A DNA stretch of 64,000 nt from Orobanche coerulescens (GCA_033398695.1 CM065801.1:3782001-3846000); one strand, 5' to 3'. Counted from the stretch's first letter, positions 43,678-56,966 are shown. Made by a program: numbers and translations. Notes: generated by a model from the letters alone, not told the origin.

Positions 43678-46199
43678 TTAAAATCGGCAGAACCTCTGAA
43701 TGAAGTCGTAGATATGTTCACTAATTTCCTCTGGTTTTTCCTGGTTGAGAAAATGAGCAACTCCTTCCATTATAACCAATTCCTGCAAAAATGGCACATG
43801 CTTCTTGAAGCCACCATCATGTATATATTCCTTAACACCCGGCGTATTATACGTAAGGTCGACATCTCCGACAATGAACATTACTGGTACTTTTATTTGC
43901 ACCCCCGTCCATGGTGCCGTGAGCTCCCAATTCCTGCGTCAAACGAGAAATAAGACAGTTAAACACGGACGAGACTTTCCCTTCGAATTTTAATTTTGAG
44001 TTGTTACATCATGAACTCGAGTTCATAATTAATATTTTTAGGGCCCAATATATATGCATATTATTATTTTTGTTGAATTATTTACCCACTTAAATTGCCC
44101 CAAATTCCAAAAAATGATTATTTACCTGTTGAAAAAAAAAAACTAAATAAACAATATTTCGGCTAAGGTCCGTTAAGTTTTAGGCAACCCTTCATCCATC
44201 TTCAGGCTATGCTCCGTGGTCTGCATAACTAAATATTTGCATTGAAAATCTAAAGTTTAGTAATATATGGCCACAATTATGTCATGCTTTTTCGTCGAAT
44301 CTCCACATTATATGGTGAATCGGGTAAACTACAAAAGCTATACACGAAATCTTGGACTAATTACAAGAAATTCCCCTTATCAGTTAAAAATTACAAATAC
44401 CCACCTTAAATATTTACAAAAAACACGTTGAGGTTTGTATTTGCTAAACAAATAACCCTCCAACCAAGGGCACAAATAAATGTCGCACGGTTGAAATCTA
44501 TATGGGACAATGTTATAATTTTAGACCGAAGAATTTAGTGAAAATGTGATATGTTCAACGAGATACATAAGCGTACTGCAAACTATAAATGGGACACATT
44601 TACACATAGAATCGGTCCTATGGATAATATGACGACTAAAACGTAAATTAAGCAAAGCTAGGTAAAAAAATATAAAGAAGCAAGAAGTTGTAGCAACAAG
44701 CTAGCAAGACTTACAGGTCCATTGCTCGATAGTAGTTCAATCCACCCGTGAAGCCTTTCTGGTTGAATTTGCTAGCATAGTATTCAACGTCCTCTTCTGA
44801 CAACCAAGAAGGCATCGTAATAGGTTTCTGAGACGATCCCCCAAATCCAACCTCCTTAGAAACTCGAAGAGGAGCTGGATTTCTTGACGTTAAAAACTTC
44901 TTGATCAATCTTGTAGTGTCGACTCGAGCAAACTCCTCTTCGGCCTCTCCAGGTTCCTAACAATAGGAAACGGACCAATCAATTTTCTAGGATGAAAACT
45001 CTCTAGAAACTAGAATTAGAAACCTTAATGTAATTTAACTTCGGTTCAACTCGAAACCAATAACATTAATGACTCCTTAGAAAATTTGGTGAGGGAAAGT
45101 GAGCCCCATGCTCCAAAGGCCAACATGAATGATTGAGGATTCTAAAATACTATATTAGTAGTATGTAAGCTATATGGAGCGTCTGTAAGCTCTAAAAATA
45201 AGTGATTTTCAGCTTATCGCAGGAATAGTACCCATCGAGGATACGTATATAGCCCGCACCCGTACCCTTAAACTTTGAAAATATGACATATCCTCGTACA
45301 TGTATCGTATCATATCCGTGTCCCTTACCCGTTCGGTGATTCATAGGTACCACCTATAAAGTTTTTTGACTAGATGCTGAGAATCACTGTTTTCTAGAGT
45401 TTGTGCAGTCTTATTGCCAATGGTATGAAGCAAGGACACTTCAAATTATAAATTTTAGCTGTGTCGGGTCCTATTCTACGCTACAATAAGTGCATCCTAG
45501 TGTCCGATTTCATGTCCAAGTCGCGTGTCATCGCGAGTTCGTGCTCCCTAGAGTTAAATCTCGCAACAAGACAAATGCAATTAACTACTCCATATGGAAG
45601 CAAGAACCGTACGTTAAACAATAATCACATAAATAGAGTAGTCCTATATTTGAAAGTTCAATGAAAACTAAAGGTATCAGATCAAAAAAAAAAAAAAAAA
45701 AGATAATGAGTCGAAGGAATGAACATAAAGCCACCTGAAATCTGCAGATATAATAATCATCACCAAGAATCGCCCGCATAGACTCAACGGGCTTCCTCTT
45801 CGGATTTCTGGGCTGAAACACAACACTCATGTTCACAAGAGCCCTAATCCTATCGGGCCGGATCAAGCAAAAATACCAAGCAATGGCAGCTCCCCAATCG
45901 TGGCCCACCAAAAAAACCCGGTCCAGCCCCAAAGCATCCAACACCCCCACCAAATCGCCGATGATGTGGAAAACGGTGTAGCTGGAGGCGGATGGCGGCG
46001 CGTCCGAGTCACCGTAGCCACGTAGGTCGGGGGCGATAGCACGATAGCCCCTGGAAGAGAGGGCTAGCATCTGGTGGCGCCACGTGTACCAGAGCTCGGG
46101 GAAGCCGTGGAGGAATAAGATGGCGGGACCGTTGCCAATCTCCGCCACGTGGATGTTTATGCCGTTGGTGAGGATAGTTTTGTGTTGGATTTTCTCCAT
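43678..46199 (-). CDS. Soluble epoxide hydrolase, alpha/beta hydrolase fold (exons 46199-45735, 44956-44715, 43933-43678)
   Basis: Predicted 320-residue plant soluble epoxide hydrolase (EC 3.3.2.10), hydrolysing epoxides, for example fatty-acid epoxides, to diols, probably in cytosol or peroxisome. Exon 1 has the oxyanion motif HGFPE (31-35) and the nucleophile Asp101 in GHDWGA. Lid tyrosines are Tyr150 (DDYYICRFQ) and Tyr231 (NYYRAM). Exon 3 gives Asp261 in GDVDLTYN and His296 in GVAHF, completing the triad. Splice sites are AG|GTGGCT (45735/45734), TTGTTAG| (44957), CT|GTAAGT (44715/44714) and GACGCAG| (43934). All joins keep the frame and length is normal for the family. The gene looks intact. 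A truncated copy of exon 3 lies at 57174-57381. Confidence 0.94.
43934..44714 (-). other. Epoxide hydrolase intron 2
   Basis: 781 bp, GTAAGT donor and GACGCAG acceptor on the minus strand. The 3' part of this intron is also present in the truncated copy at 57330-57381. Confidence 0.88.
44957..45734 (-). other. Epoxide hydrolase intron 1
   Basis: 778 bp, GTGGCT donor and TTGTTAG acceptor on the minus strand. Contains a poly-A run (plus strand, about 45685-45702). No inserted gene. Confidence 0.88.
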
Positions 46200-49100
46200 A
46201 GTTAAATGTTTGTTGGAGCTGTCTTGTTGTTGATGATGAAGTGATCAGGTTAGTCTTAAGTGGCCGGTGGGCATTGGGTTTTTAAAAGATTGTGCAGTCG
46301 GGTTTTTAATTTGAAGAATACGTCTATACAATTTATACAAATTAATTATAAAAATAAAACAAAAAAAAAATATGTATACATATAAAAATGTCATTTCTAC
46401 AATTAAAAAAAATCCACAATCTCAATCCCTAAAAATCAGCTACTTTCCAATGTTTCATATTTTCTCTCACCTCTCTCTCTTTCTTCTCTCCTCGGAGTTC
46501 ATAAATTATTTCCAAAACTTATTTTCCTCTCAAATAAATATGGTAGTCGGTGAGCAAAATATTTTCTCGAAGAGATTTTTCGAGGTGAATCGTCCGGTTT
46601 TGATAATTGGTCTGAGGTGTTTTGTTTGTTTAGGTTTCATTGATTTGGTTTGTTAGATTTGTTGGGTGAGTTTATTTATTTTGATAATTGATCTGATTTT
46701 GATAATAGATCTAATATTGTAGTCGGCTTACCGAGGAAGATAGTGGTTGGGCGCAGTTTTGGGTGACTATATTTAGTTAATTTTTGAAAATATCTCAATT
46801 GGTAACTTATAATTAGTAGTGTGGTTACTTGAATATTGTATTTGAATACTAGCTGGAATGATTTTTGCCACTGAGTTGGGATGATTTCTGCATCAATTTT
46901 TAATTTGATTACCTTTATGAATGTACTAAGATACCATCTCTGATTACTGTATTGATGTAATTATATTCGTTAACTCATATGTAATAATATGTTCGAATCT
47001 GATAATGATTACTGTAATGAATAAATATTGATACTACTTAATTTTCACTATTTTAACTTTATTTATAAAAAAATCCATTGGATATATGGAACAAGTACAC
47101 TTGCTTGCAAAATATTTAATTTTATTAATGATTTTAATCTTTTTATTGAGTTTGCCTCCTCTGAATTCTTCGTGTACTTACCAATCTAATAAGATTTGCT
47201 ATATTTTTATTCAGTTGAATACCATGATTTTTACATGCAAATACACATCCACAAGGCATGAAGATATAAAGTGCATAATTAGAGAATAACCAAGTAGAAT
47301 ACAGCATATACGAAGAAAATGATCACAACCATACAAGAATCGTCCTGTTTTGTGGGCAAATTCTCTTGCGATTCAGTTACCAAAATTTTATTTTGTAGCA
47401 ATATTTTGAAAAACTCTTTTTTTGTTCTATCTAATTATGTCACCAAACTTGAAGTGTACTAACTGAAAACCATTATGTAAAACAAGTATATATCTCGTAT
47501 TGTGTATTAAACTAACCAATCACTTTTGTTCAAGTATGTATTTTTTTAGTAAATACAATACTCATTGAAAAATACTTTTAAAAAAAATATGTATCTCATG
47601 TCGTACTTTAAAATAACTCAACACTTTTATTACCGTACATATTGGTTATATAATTTTTTTTTAACATGTGTTAGAATAAATAATAACTATTATGTCAAAC
47701 ACGAGTATCTTGTACTGTTTATCGAAGTAACCAAACACCTTTATTAGAGTATCCATTTCTATAACTGAATACGCCAGCATGGAGTATATTAATTTCAAAC
47801 TATTATGACAAATATAGATGAGAAACAATGAATACATCTTTGAATACTTTTAATAATTTATTGGTTACTTAATCATAAATAATAATAACCACCTTTTATA
47901 GATAGATGACCAAATATTTATTTTCGTGAACTCAGAATAAGAATAATCATATATATTAATTTAGGTAACCATTCGTGGATCGTTTAGTATCCAATTGCAA
48001 TACCATACAAAGAATCAAAATAGTTTACTATGAATCTCTAGTAGTATTGCTCAAATTACATAAAGATGAGTAGTTGCAGTATCCATCATCTTTTAATCGA
48101 GTAACGAACTATCATTTAATATCCAACTACATAATGGCATACATTTCAAATACACTACAACACAGTTTCACGTATACTATACATTACAAAAACTTATTAA
48201 ACATAAAAATTGAAATATTCACGTTCAACTTCAAATCCCTATTCTTATTCTATAATTTTCAAAAAGAATGAAAATATATATTCGACCACCAAATATCCAA
48301 ATATATTATACAAATTTATGTAGACCAAATACAATTCAAACAAAAATGTCAAGTAAGTATCCATTTATTTGTATAACAGCAAACATACATCATAAGAAAT
48401 GTATCTATAGATCTGATACAAACTTATATGTAATTCAACCATCATCCGACCACCTAGCTCAATCGTTGACCAAACCAAGCTCCGCCTGGAAGCCTCGTCC
48501 AACCAACTCTACACCACACTCCAACCAGCAAATCTAGTGCCTCAGCCCGAAACCCAAACAAAAAACAGAACCCGGATAGCCATCCACCCTCGACCTAACC
48601 CAGAACTTCGTCCTGCTACTACCTTCGTTGGTGTCCGATGTCACATCCGTTATCTTTGCTGATTCAAATCGATATCGACCGCCACAATTGAGGAGTTGTG
48701 TGAGGCGCGTCTTCCATCGCGAGAGTGAGACTGCAAGGAAATGTGAAATCTACAAACAGAATTGCACGTATTACATTCCTTGTCGTCTGTCGATCAATCG
48801 TGGCCAACCACACCACCAAACACGCAGCTTGCGGCCACAACCTCCAATCTCTGTCGGTCGTCGCATTCGATTCACTACCAGCCGTACAATCTTCGACAAA
48901 CACAACACAGAAACCATAAATGTCTCCTCAGGTCTACAACTATTTGATTTTTTTTTTCATTTTCATCTATATTAATAAAATCTTATTTTTGGTGCAGGAA
49001 AAAAATAGAATCGTGTGGAGAGAGAGAGAGAGAGAGAGATATGATGGGTGAGGGGGGTAACCGTAGGTAGAAAGAAAATCACTATATAATATAAATTAAT

Positions 49101-49600
49101 TACTAAAAATAAATACAACTAACTTGGTAGTTCTGTAAATAATTTTGAGGTAGAGCTATATTTGTAATATTCGACTTGAATGTATTAGCATATATAATTT
49201 TCCCATCATTTAATGATTGAAACCATGCACCCGCTACTCTTCGAATGCGTACCGAATAATTTTCTGCAATTTATTTGAAATAGATAAAGTTTGATATAAT
49301 ATATTTGAGATATTTTAGATAATGATTGGTGTGAGTAATAATAATAAATATATGGTAGAGATTAAAAAATAAAATGTATTGATAGCAAATATATGGTGGA
49401 GATTAAAAAGTAAAAGATTGTTGTTTGATTTGATTGTGTAAAAGTGATATATATAAAATTTTCGAAGAGAAAAAAAGTTTCGAATGAGAGGGAGTAGCTT
49501 ATAAACTTGAAAAGTTTATTTGGAAAATTTCGTGATGGGGAGAAAATTTGCATTACTATTCATATAAGAAATTTAAATAGGTGAAAACACACGTACACAC
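46200..49600. other. Intergenic region upstream of the epoxide hydrolase gene
   Basis: No gene recognised. Pyrimidine-rich CTCTCACCTCTCTCTC at about 46465, diverged 110-bp tandem repeats at about 47360-48060, a moderately GC-rich patch with unconvincing reading frames at 48430-48950, and a (GA)n run at 49017-49039. The promoter of the epoxide hydrolase should lie in the first few hundred bases. Confidence 0.45.
47360..48060. repeat. Diverged tandem repeats of about 110 bp
   Basis: The frame AACCATTATGTAAAAC / AACTATTATGTCAAAC / AACTATTATGACAAAT recurs at about 47468, 47687 and 47798, spacing 110 or a multiple. Within units, TAACCAATCACTTTTGTT, TAACTCAACACTTTTATTA and TAACCAAACACCTTTATTA line up. 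Copies are 25-40% diverged by eye. Confidence 0.65.
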
Positions 49601-49750
49601 GAGTCCTTCCATGGAGAAGGGGGTGCAGTGCACTCCCCCTCTTCTCAGCCATTCACGGCGCGACACGTGTATCATACAATACACGTGTCGTGCCGTGATT
49701 TGTGGAGAAGGGGGGGAGTGCACTGCACCCCCTTCTCTATGGAAAAAATC
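49601..49750. mobile_element. Foldback MITE, near-perfect inverted repeat, Mutator-like
   Basis: Two arms of about 65-70 bp are nearly exact reverse complements around ATCATACAAT: GAGAAGGGGGTGCAGTGCAC at left, GTGCACTGCACCCCCTTCTC at right. CGTACACAC flanks both sides (49592-49600 and 49751-49759), a perfect 9-bp duplication, the size made by Mutator transposases. No coding capacity. High arm identity implies youth or strong hairpin constraint. Confidence 0.85.
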
Positions 49751-49804
49751 CGTACACACAAGAGCACGCGCACACACGTATATATAAAAAAAGGTTTGGA
49801 GGCC

Positions 49805-50036
49805 TGGCCCGCTGAGCATCGATATATTAAATTAAATATTACTTCCTCCATTTTTCTTTAGATGTCGTTTGATTTTTGAACACATATTTTTAGGTGCTTT
49901 GACCGGGTAGTTAAATTTATCATTTTTTAAGTTTTATTTTTTTAATATAAATATACAATCTAAATTTTAATTTACAAAAAAAAGTATTTAAAGATAATAA
50001 TTTTAATAATTCGCAAAAATGGCACAATGCTTCTTG
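49805..50036. repeat. 232-bp flank duplicate, left copy
   Basis: TGGCCCGCTGAGCATCGATA through AATGGCACAATGCTTCTTG, repeated at 56967-57198 with the same length and about three substitutions. The left copy ends exactly at the start of the 5' LTR (50037). Its last 28 or so bases are epoxide hydrolase exon 3 sequence. Confidence 0.95.
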
Positions 50037-50263
50037 TGTTCCGGGAATTATTATTCCCGTGATGTGTCTTACCTAATACTGATTGTAGATACATAGATGG
50101 AAGGTTCCAGATCCTTCTAGAGGTAGTAGGATCCTATTAGATGTCTTATCTTATCTAGGAATCCTATGTATGGAAGGACTCTCATTGTAATGCCTATATA
50201 AAGGCCCCTCTATCATTGTTATGAATACAATTGATTTGCTGTCTTTTACTTTCTCCTCAAACA
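50037..50263 (+). repeat. 5' LTR of the decayed Copia element
   Basis: 227 bp, TG to CA, with an internal near-palindrome CCGGGAATTATTATTCCCG close to its left end and CCTATATAAAGGCC, a TATA-like signal, at about 50193-50206. Confidence 0.92.
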
Positions 50264-50294
50264 CGTTATCAGCACGTAGCTCGAACGAAAAAAA

Positions 50295-50620
50295 AAAATC
50301 GGCCAAGCCGACCGCTGCCAGACGCCCGCCGAGCACCGCTGCCTTCCGCTGCCCGCCTGCCGCAACCCGCCTCCGCCGCCGGACCACCGCCGCCCGCTGC
50401 CAGCCGCCGCCCAGAGCCGCCGGACCGCCGCCGCCCAGATCTGCCCAGAGCCGTCGGACCGCCGCCTCCGCCGCCGGACCATGCCAGACCGCCGCCCTTG
50501 AATCGCCAAGCGCCCAGCCACGCCCAATTGCTGCCGCCAAGACCGCCGCCTCCGCCGTCGGACCGCCGACGCCGCCGACCGCCGCCGACCAGCTCGATCG
50601 GTCCGTTGTGACCCGAGTTA
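50295..50620 (+). other. GC-rich CCGCCG leader of the decayed Copia element
   Basis: Strikingly GC-rich (mostly CCGCC and CCGCTGCC words) in an AT-rich region. Open in several frames on both strands because of composition. Its place, between the primer site and gag, is the untranslated leader. Confidence 0.7.
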
Positions 50621-53600
50621 AAGCCGATCCTTTCGACAGTCCCGTTTTCATCCAAGCCAACTGTTACCTAAGGTTGCGACCCGATCTGATCGAAGCATCG
50701 CCGGATCGTCGAAATGGTTTTATGCACGTGATATTTAATGTTTGAAAACCTAGTGCAATCGAGACAAAACCAATCAAAATCGAGAAAAAAAAAAGCCGAG
50801 AGACGAGAATTTCCGCGCGTGAATTTTCTGCACAGCGCAGTCGTACGAAAATCACGTTTCCCGTTTCGTTAACCGTCGGATCGGTGTGAAATTTTGGCAG
50901 CAACTTTCCAACACAAATATCTGTATATTCAACGGTGGAGATCGGATTCTGTGTAATATTGATTACTGAATCTACTGCCGAACAGAAGCAGATTTTTACG
51001 AAGAAATTTGGAGATCCGACCTCATCCAATACCGAGCTGCTGCATCGCCGCGTTCGAGTCCTTTTTCGGCCGAATTATTGAGCCCAGTAGCCCTATCCGG
51101 GCGTTTCTCAACTCTCCATTTTTTTCCTACTCAATGATTCATTTGTTCATTAATTTGTACACTTATGAATTTTACATGTTTATGTTTTACGTGTATATAG
51201 GAAAATACGTCGCTCATGATGATGTGCACGCTATGGAGAAAAAACCATATTTATCCCGTTCAAGGATCAAAGTAAATATAGAACGGAGTACCCACGGAAA
51301 TATGTTGCTCATATGGAGAGAATCTCCCGTTTAAGGATCAAAGCATATATGAAACCAAGTACCCGTAAGACTTTATTAAAGTTCTCGTTTTTCAATTCCT
51401 CTCTTTTGGGAAATTTTTTTTTGGGGGAATTGGGTATTTGGGTTCTTTATCTCCCACGCTACTTTGCGGTGGATGAGACAATGAGAGGTGGTATCACTCT
51501 CGGATGTCGAAGTAAACTGTGTGACGGTCCTGGGGGAGTCACGAATAATTGTTGAAAGTCGATATTTGTGGTTGTTGCATACACCACGTTTTGGGTGCGA
51601 TTTGATGTCGCCGTTTTGTCGATTTTAAACCAACAATTAAATAAAACGAACATTGTCGGTAACGGTAAAGTTATGACTTGTTCATGATTAGTCACGAATT
51701 TGTGACGTACAAATGGGACAAACATCGATTGCGACGGATATGTCGTGGTTAAAATCGATTTGTGACGGATTTGTCACGTTGAATTGAGCGACCACCACGT
51801 TGGTCTTGACCCAATCCCATACTTGGAAAACTCCATCTTTCATCCTATTAAAATAAAATATTGCATGTGGGTGTAGACATGCACTGTCTCCTTGCAACAT
51901 GATATATGAAAGAATGTACGAGTAATTCTTATGAATTTTAACATGTAAAGCAATGGCATATTGCGGTAAATACATGAATTCGTTGACCTCGATTATAGTT
52001 CGTATGACTATAGGTCCGAATACTTTTCCGAGTATTTGTAAAGGCATGTGCCTTATACATGTTTAGTCGATCTTATTGGATGGTCAAGACGAGTTGGTTA
52101 TGGTATATTCATTATGTCTCATGGTTCAAAATGCTTAATTATGATGCACCGCGTTGCATCCATATAACATGGCTATTATGACGTATGCTTGCAAATTGAG
52201 AATTAAAATACTTGGTTGATTTGATGCACGTTGGTGGATTTTGTCTACACTTTGATCATGACTAGGCGCATCCTCCTTGGTATTTGTTTATGCTTTGAAA
52301 GTTCAAACGGAATAAGTGGTTTTTAAACAGCCTTAGCTATACCGACATTCCTACTTTCTCTGCAAGTCTACCAAGTTGGAGTTACCGAAAGGATCATTAG
52401 TCGAGATAAGAAATCGAACACCTGCTGCGTTTAAACGCACCTATGGCTGTTATTGCCATGGTTTTTGCATCAACACTTATGCCATTGGATATGGTCTCAA
52501 CCTTATTTTCTCACTAAACTTGGGAAATACTAAAGCAGCCAATTAAAACATGCACTGTGATCTGAGTTTAATGATCCGTGTGGTGCACAATATATGGATA
52601 GAAAGATACGGAAGTCTAGTTTCCAGAACATCTGACCGTTCATCCATAGCCTTCCTAACAAGGGAGTTATCGCTGTTTTAGTGAACAAAGGTCAAGCTGC
52701 GCGGAATTTTATTTCCAGCGATTGTCCTAACTTTTGTCCCAACCAACTTGGTTCCCATCTTGAATTTGCAAGTAGTCTTAAGATACATATTTTTCAACCT
52801 CTTTTTGGCCGAATTTGCCATAGATGATGCAGTTTTTGGTATGCGTTGTACGCTAAACTATCATCTTTAAAATGTTGAAAAACAGTTTCCTTGGGGAAGC
52901 CCAAAATACGCACCCTTATAAGAAGGTCGAGCGTGTGCATGGTAGTGTTACATCATGCTTGTGTCGTAATTTTGCCCCTTAGGCATATAACCTTGCCATG
53001 TTATGCACTCAATATGATAGATCATTTTGATCATATCAAGCATAAAATCTCTATGTTGTTAGAGTATTCGCTATTCTCATGATTGTAAAACTCTGCAAGC
53101 GAAATTGAGTGCGTATTAAGCTATTTTCAAGGAACATGATATTTTTGGATTTCGGTTTATAAATCCATTGTGACTATGATGAGTAGGTCATCACAATCAA
53201 TGAGCGGTATGATGCTCAAGTTGTTGAATGCCGAATGGCGTTTTCTAGTCACATATGTTCCGTAACAATTGAACCATGTTATGACTCGATGATATATATG
53301 CCAAAGTGTATCACTCATAGCATCTCATTGTGATTTGTGAGAATAAAATCTTATGCATCACTTGTATTGGATATGTGAAAAGAAAAAATATTCATGAGTC
53401 AATATGGTCCGGCTTGCATCGGTTTGTGTAACCAGAAGATGTATTGGGACATTGACACATTTAGGCTTTAATAGTCTGGAGTTTGGACAGTTTGATGATC
53501 CATATACCACGGTATTATCATGGACATCATTTTCTTTGAACAAAGAAACTGATTGGATCAAAGACACCAAAGTACGTTGGTGGAGTTGTGAGCAAGGCTC

Positions 53601-54599
53601 ATGACCGATGATAATATTTATGTCATCCGCGTCTTGCTTTCATAAGCATGTGTGACGCCAAAGACCCCCCAATGATCCTTCTTAGCCATGTTCATTGATT
53701 TCAGCCTATTTTTTGGCACGATTAGGAGATGACACCCTCCTATGATAAAGAGAATAATGTAGCGACTCGCATAAGCATGGTGCTGAGTCCTCCCTTTTCA
53801 CCAAGTCCTTATACATACATGATCATAAGTATTAGCCTGGGTGGCTTATGATGCTATGATGGTGTTGACAAATGGTCGTACTCAAGTAATAACATTTATA
53901 TGTTATGTTGTTCCTTTGACAATGATTGATAAGTTGATGAAACCTGAGTTATGGTTGTCCAACTTGCGGACCAGTCATTGTAAAGGTCGGTTCACCCACT
54001 TTTTAGACCAAGTCTTAAAGTGAAATTTTAACGAGTACTTCCTAACATTCAAGGCTACCTTCTCACAAATTTCGGTGCCATTTGGAGACTTGGAAGGAGG
54101 TGAACCACTTAAATGAAGTTTTCACATACCACCAGCCGTCCCAACAACTAGTTCGATGTCATTTCGATCGGGTTTTAACCACAAGGTTGATGGTTTTGGA
54201 ATCCTAAACACCCGTTTATACATGCTCACGAAAATTTTGAGGTGTTTGGGGCTGGTAAAGGGAGTGAACTCTTCAAGAAAGCATTAGAGGTTCGATAAAA
54301 CCAACGGCCTATCATCGGTTCAATCGTTTCTTTATGTTCGATCCCAGTGGTGCATGGTGGCGGTTTTGTTGAATTCTCAAGACCAGTAGCATAGGTCAAC
54401 ATGTCATATTCACCTATACCTATCATCATTCAAATGCTTAGTTACAAGTGTAACCATATGCATTTTGTTAACTGGATTGTGTTAACAACTGAAAACCTTT
54501 ATCGTCCACATGTTCATGTGCCAAAAGTGCGTCACCACAATGCATTATGACGGGTTATAAATGATGAATATGACATGCGCTTTCACTCATAGTCCGCTT

Positions 54600-56340
54600 A
54601 AAATATACCTTGGCAGACGATCTCGTAAGTCACTTTGATGAGCCAGTCTTCCCGTCGTTAGGGGGAGATGTGAACGATCATGTTCGAGTAGAACGACTTG
54701 GAAATTGTCGTAGTTTGTCCCTACTGTGTCTCACCAAGTTCCCTAAAGTGACGAGATTAAATACATGTCTGCAAGGATTGTGTCCGGTCATGGATGTTCG
54801 TCACCTATAAATGGTGATATGGTAACACCACAAATTGTGGTAGATGGTGTTACTATGCCGTGGATCTCATAGAGTATTGGGATGCCACTTGGTTCGATAA
54901 ATCTCTCGCTAAGAATGTATGCGAGTTTGGTACATGAAAACTTGATCATATGATCAAATGAACTCATCCGTCTCATGTGATTCTGGATTATAGTCTTCAT
55001 TGGGGGACGCCTCAATGAATGCCAATCCATAAAGAGTACTCTATGAATAAAGCCGGTTCATGAGGATGTGGAATGTGAGTTTAATCGAACCATACTTCGT
55101 TGAAAATCTACAACGTTGTAGCCTTGGCCTAAAATGGAAATATATGCGACTCCAGTATGAATAAAGTGATAGCTCTTTGTTGAAGTGGTGCCGACACTCC
55201 AAAGATAAGCTCTATCTGTATACTTTGTCAAAGCGAGTGAGAGAAGGAGTTAAACTCACCTCATGGCGCGAGGTTTCTCATGAACGCACTGGAATCGACT
55301 ACGATGACACGAAACTTAGTTGTGTTATCGATGGATGTTATAGCATCCACTATCTTCTCAGTTAGATAGTTTCCCAAAAACTGACGTGCAGCTTGTGGTT
55401 AAATCTTATCTTAGTGGGGAACTAAGTTAAGTGATAAAAAGGATCTCGTGGTGGATCAGACTGAAATCAAGTGGCTCCTGACCACGGAGTGCGACGACAA
55501 GTGATTGTCGGGGACGCATACTAAGTATATACTTGATTTGGAAGAGATATCAAGCTTTTGCGTGTAAAACTAAGAGTTTATAGTGATGTACTCTTGTGAG
55601 ACTAAGAGATTCCGCTAAATCCAAAGTTAAGAATGAAAGGATCTTGGGGACACTTGATGATGCGTATTCATCAATCGGTTTAAGGCAATCTAAGGGACGG
55701 TTTCCCTAAGAGACGATAAAGTAATGCCTATATGATTCCCAATGATTAGTCGAAGTCATCATAAGACTTGGCTCACATAAGTGATGATGCAGTCTTAAGA
55801 GAAAAGTACGGTATTATGTACTCATGTTTGACCCGATATACTCATTCGTAATTATCCGGTAAAGCCACTGTGATGATGGCCTAGGATGGACTCATGCAAT
55901 GTCTGTGATTGACAAGAAGCTTGAAGCTCGCTCTATCTCGATAAAAAGGACACTTGAAAACTGATACCCGAATCTGCCCAGAATGTGTTGGTCTATCTCC
56001 CATATGACCTACAGGGCAGCTCACTTGATGGAAAATGGTGAAATTGGTGCCATTGGAAAGGTTTGTGTCTACTTTCCAAGGAAACCAACCATTTGATCAC
56101 ATCCATCATGTTGAGTGACATATGACTATTGTTGCAAAGTAGGACAGGATGAGTCCGGTAATTTGCTGAGTCAACTTCGATAGAGCTTTGTGATCTGCTC
56201 AGGTCGATCTAGGTTACGTACTGTATGTGAATGAAAAGCTATGGGTGTCTAGTTTTCATAAGTTCTTACAGTTTCGTTGATACCTATTGAATCGAAGAAG
56301 TAATGACTGATTTAGTGCATGGAGGTCAAGACTTTGGAAA
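54600..56340 (+). pseudogene. pol: Scattered Copia pol remnants
   Basis: Short matches in shifting frames: integrase-linker FDEPVFPSLGGD (about 54636-54671), reverse transcriptase start (HERTGIDYDDT, about 55280-55320) and later fragments. No long frame survives and no YVDD box was located. Confidence 0.6.
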
Positions 56341-56776
56341 ACTTGATAAAGTCTCTAGCGACTCTGCACTTTGGATGTGTCGCGCTCTTTTTGTCCTTAG
56401 ACCAAGATTTGTTTTTTCCCATTGGGTTTTCACTTGGTAAGGTTTTTAACGAGGCGACCTATGAGAACATCCATACAATGATGCGTTGAACTTCTGTTCA
56501 ACTTAGGCCAAGAGGTATTTTTCCCACTGGGTTTTTCCTTGGTATAGTTGTGAGGGCAACTTGGCATCCAACTCCTATGATTTGAGGTACTCATCAGGGG
56601 GAGTCGTTATGTATACATCAGGGGGAGTATACATGACATGTTATGTTGGTGCGTTGCAATCTTTTCCTCATCAAGCCTTTGTTTTTCCCATGGGGTTTTG
56701 TTTTGGCTTGGAATAGGTTTTTACGAAGGCAACATCTTCTGCACCATTGTTGTATTAGTGCTCGACACAGGGGGAG

Positions 56777-56966
56777 TGTTCCGGGAATTATTATTCCCGT
56801 GATGTGTCTTACCTAATACTGATTGTAGATACATAGATGGAAGGTTCCAGATCCTTCTAGAGGTAGTAGAATCCTATTAGATGTCTTACCTTATCTAGGA
56901 ATCCTATGTATGGAAGGACTCTCATTGTAATGCCTATATAAAGGCCCCTATATAAAGGCCCCTCCA
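56777..56966 (+). repeat. Truncated 3' LTR of the decayed Copia element
   Basis: Matches the 5' LTR to CCTATATAAAGGCCCCT, which is duplicated in tandem at the break, then joins the right 232-bp flank copy at 56967. Confidence 0.92.

Larger units (their letters stand above)
50037..56966 (+). mobile_element. Decayed Copia element with truncated 3' LTR
   Basis: The 5' LTR (50037-50263, TGTTCCGGG to CTCAAACA) recurs from 56777 to 56966, where it breaks off 60-odd bp before its natural end. A CGTTATCAGCACG primer-like site follows the first LTR; ACAGGGGGAG precedes the second. The interior keeps Copia landmarks in broken frames: FDEPVFPSLGGD at about 54636, RTGIDYDD at about 55290, and near 56380-56480 the typical 3' region with TTTTTCCCATTGGGTTTTCA. 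Reverse transcriptase and RNase H are scattered remnants. A GC-rich leader (50295-50620) precedes the gag position. It sits inside a truncated epoxide hydrolase exon copy. Confidence 0.88.

Noticed and set aside
48628..48975. 115-codon frame in a moderately GC-rich patch
   Set aside because: No recognised family, no clear start context and overlapping frames of similar length in other phases.
50151..50660. 169-codon Gly/Ala-rich minus frame and several Pro/Arg-rich plus frames
   Set aside because: GC-rich CCGCC repeats give open frames on all strands; position fits an LTR-element leader.
51440..51800. Possible separate transposon inside the decayed Copia interior
   Set aside because: CGACGGAT and GTGACG words recur, but no terminal repeats or duplication could be defined.
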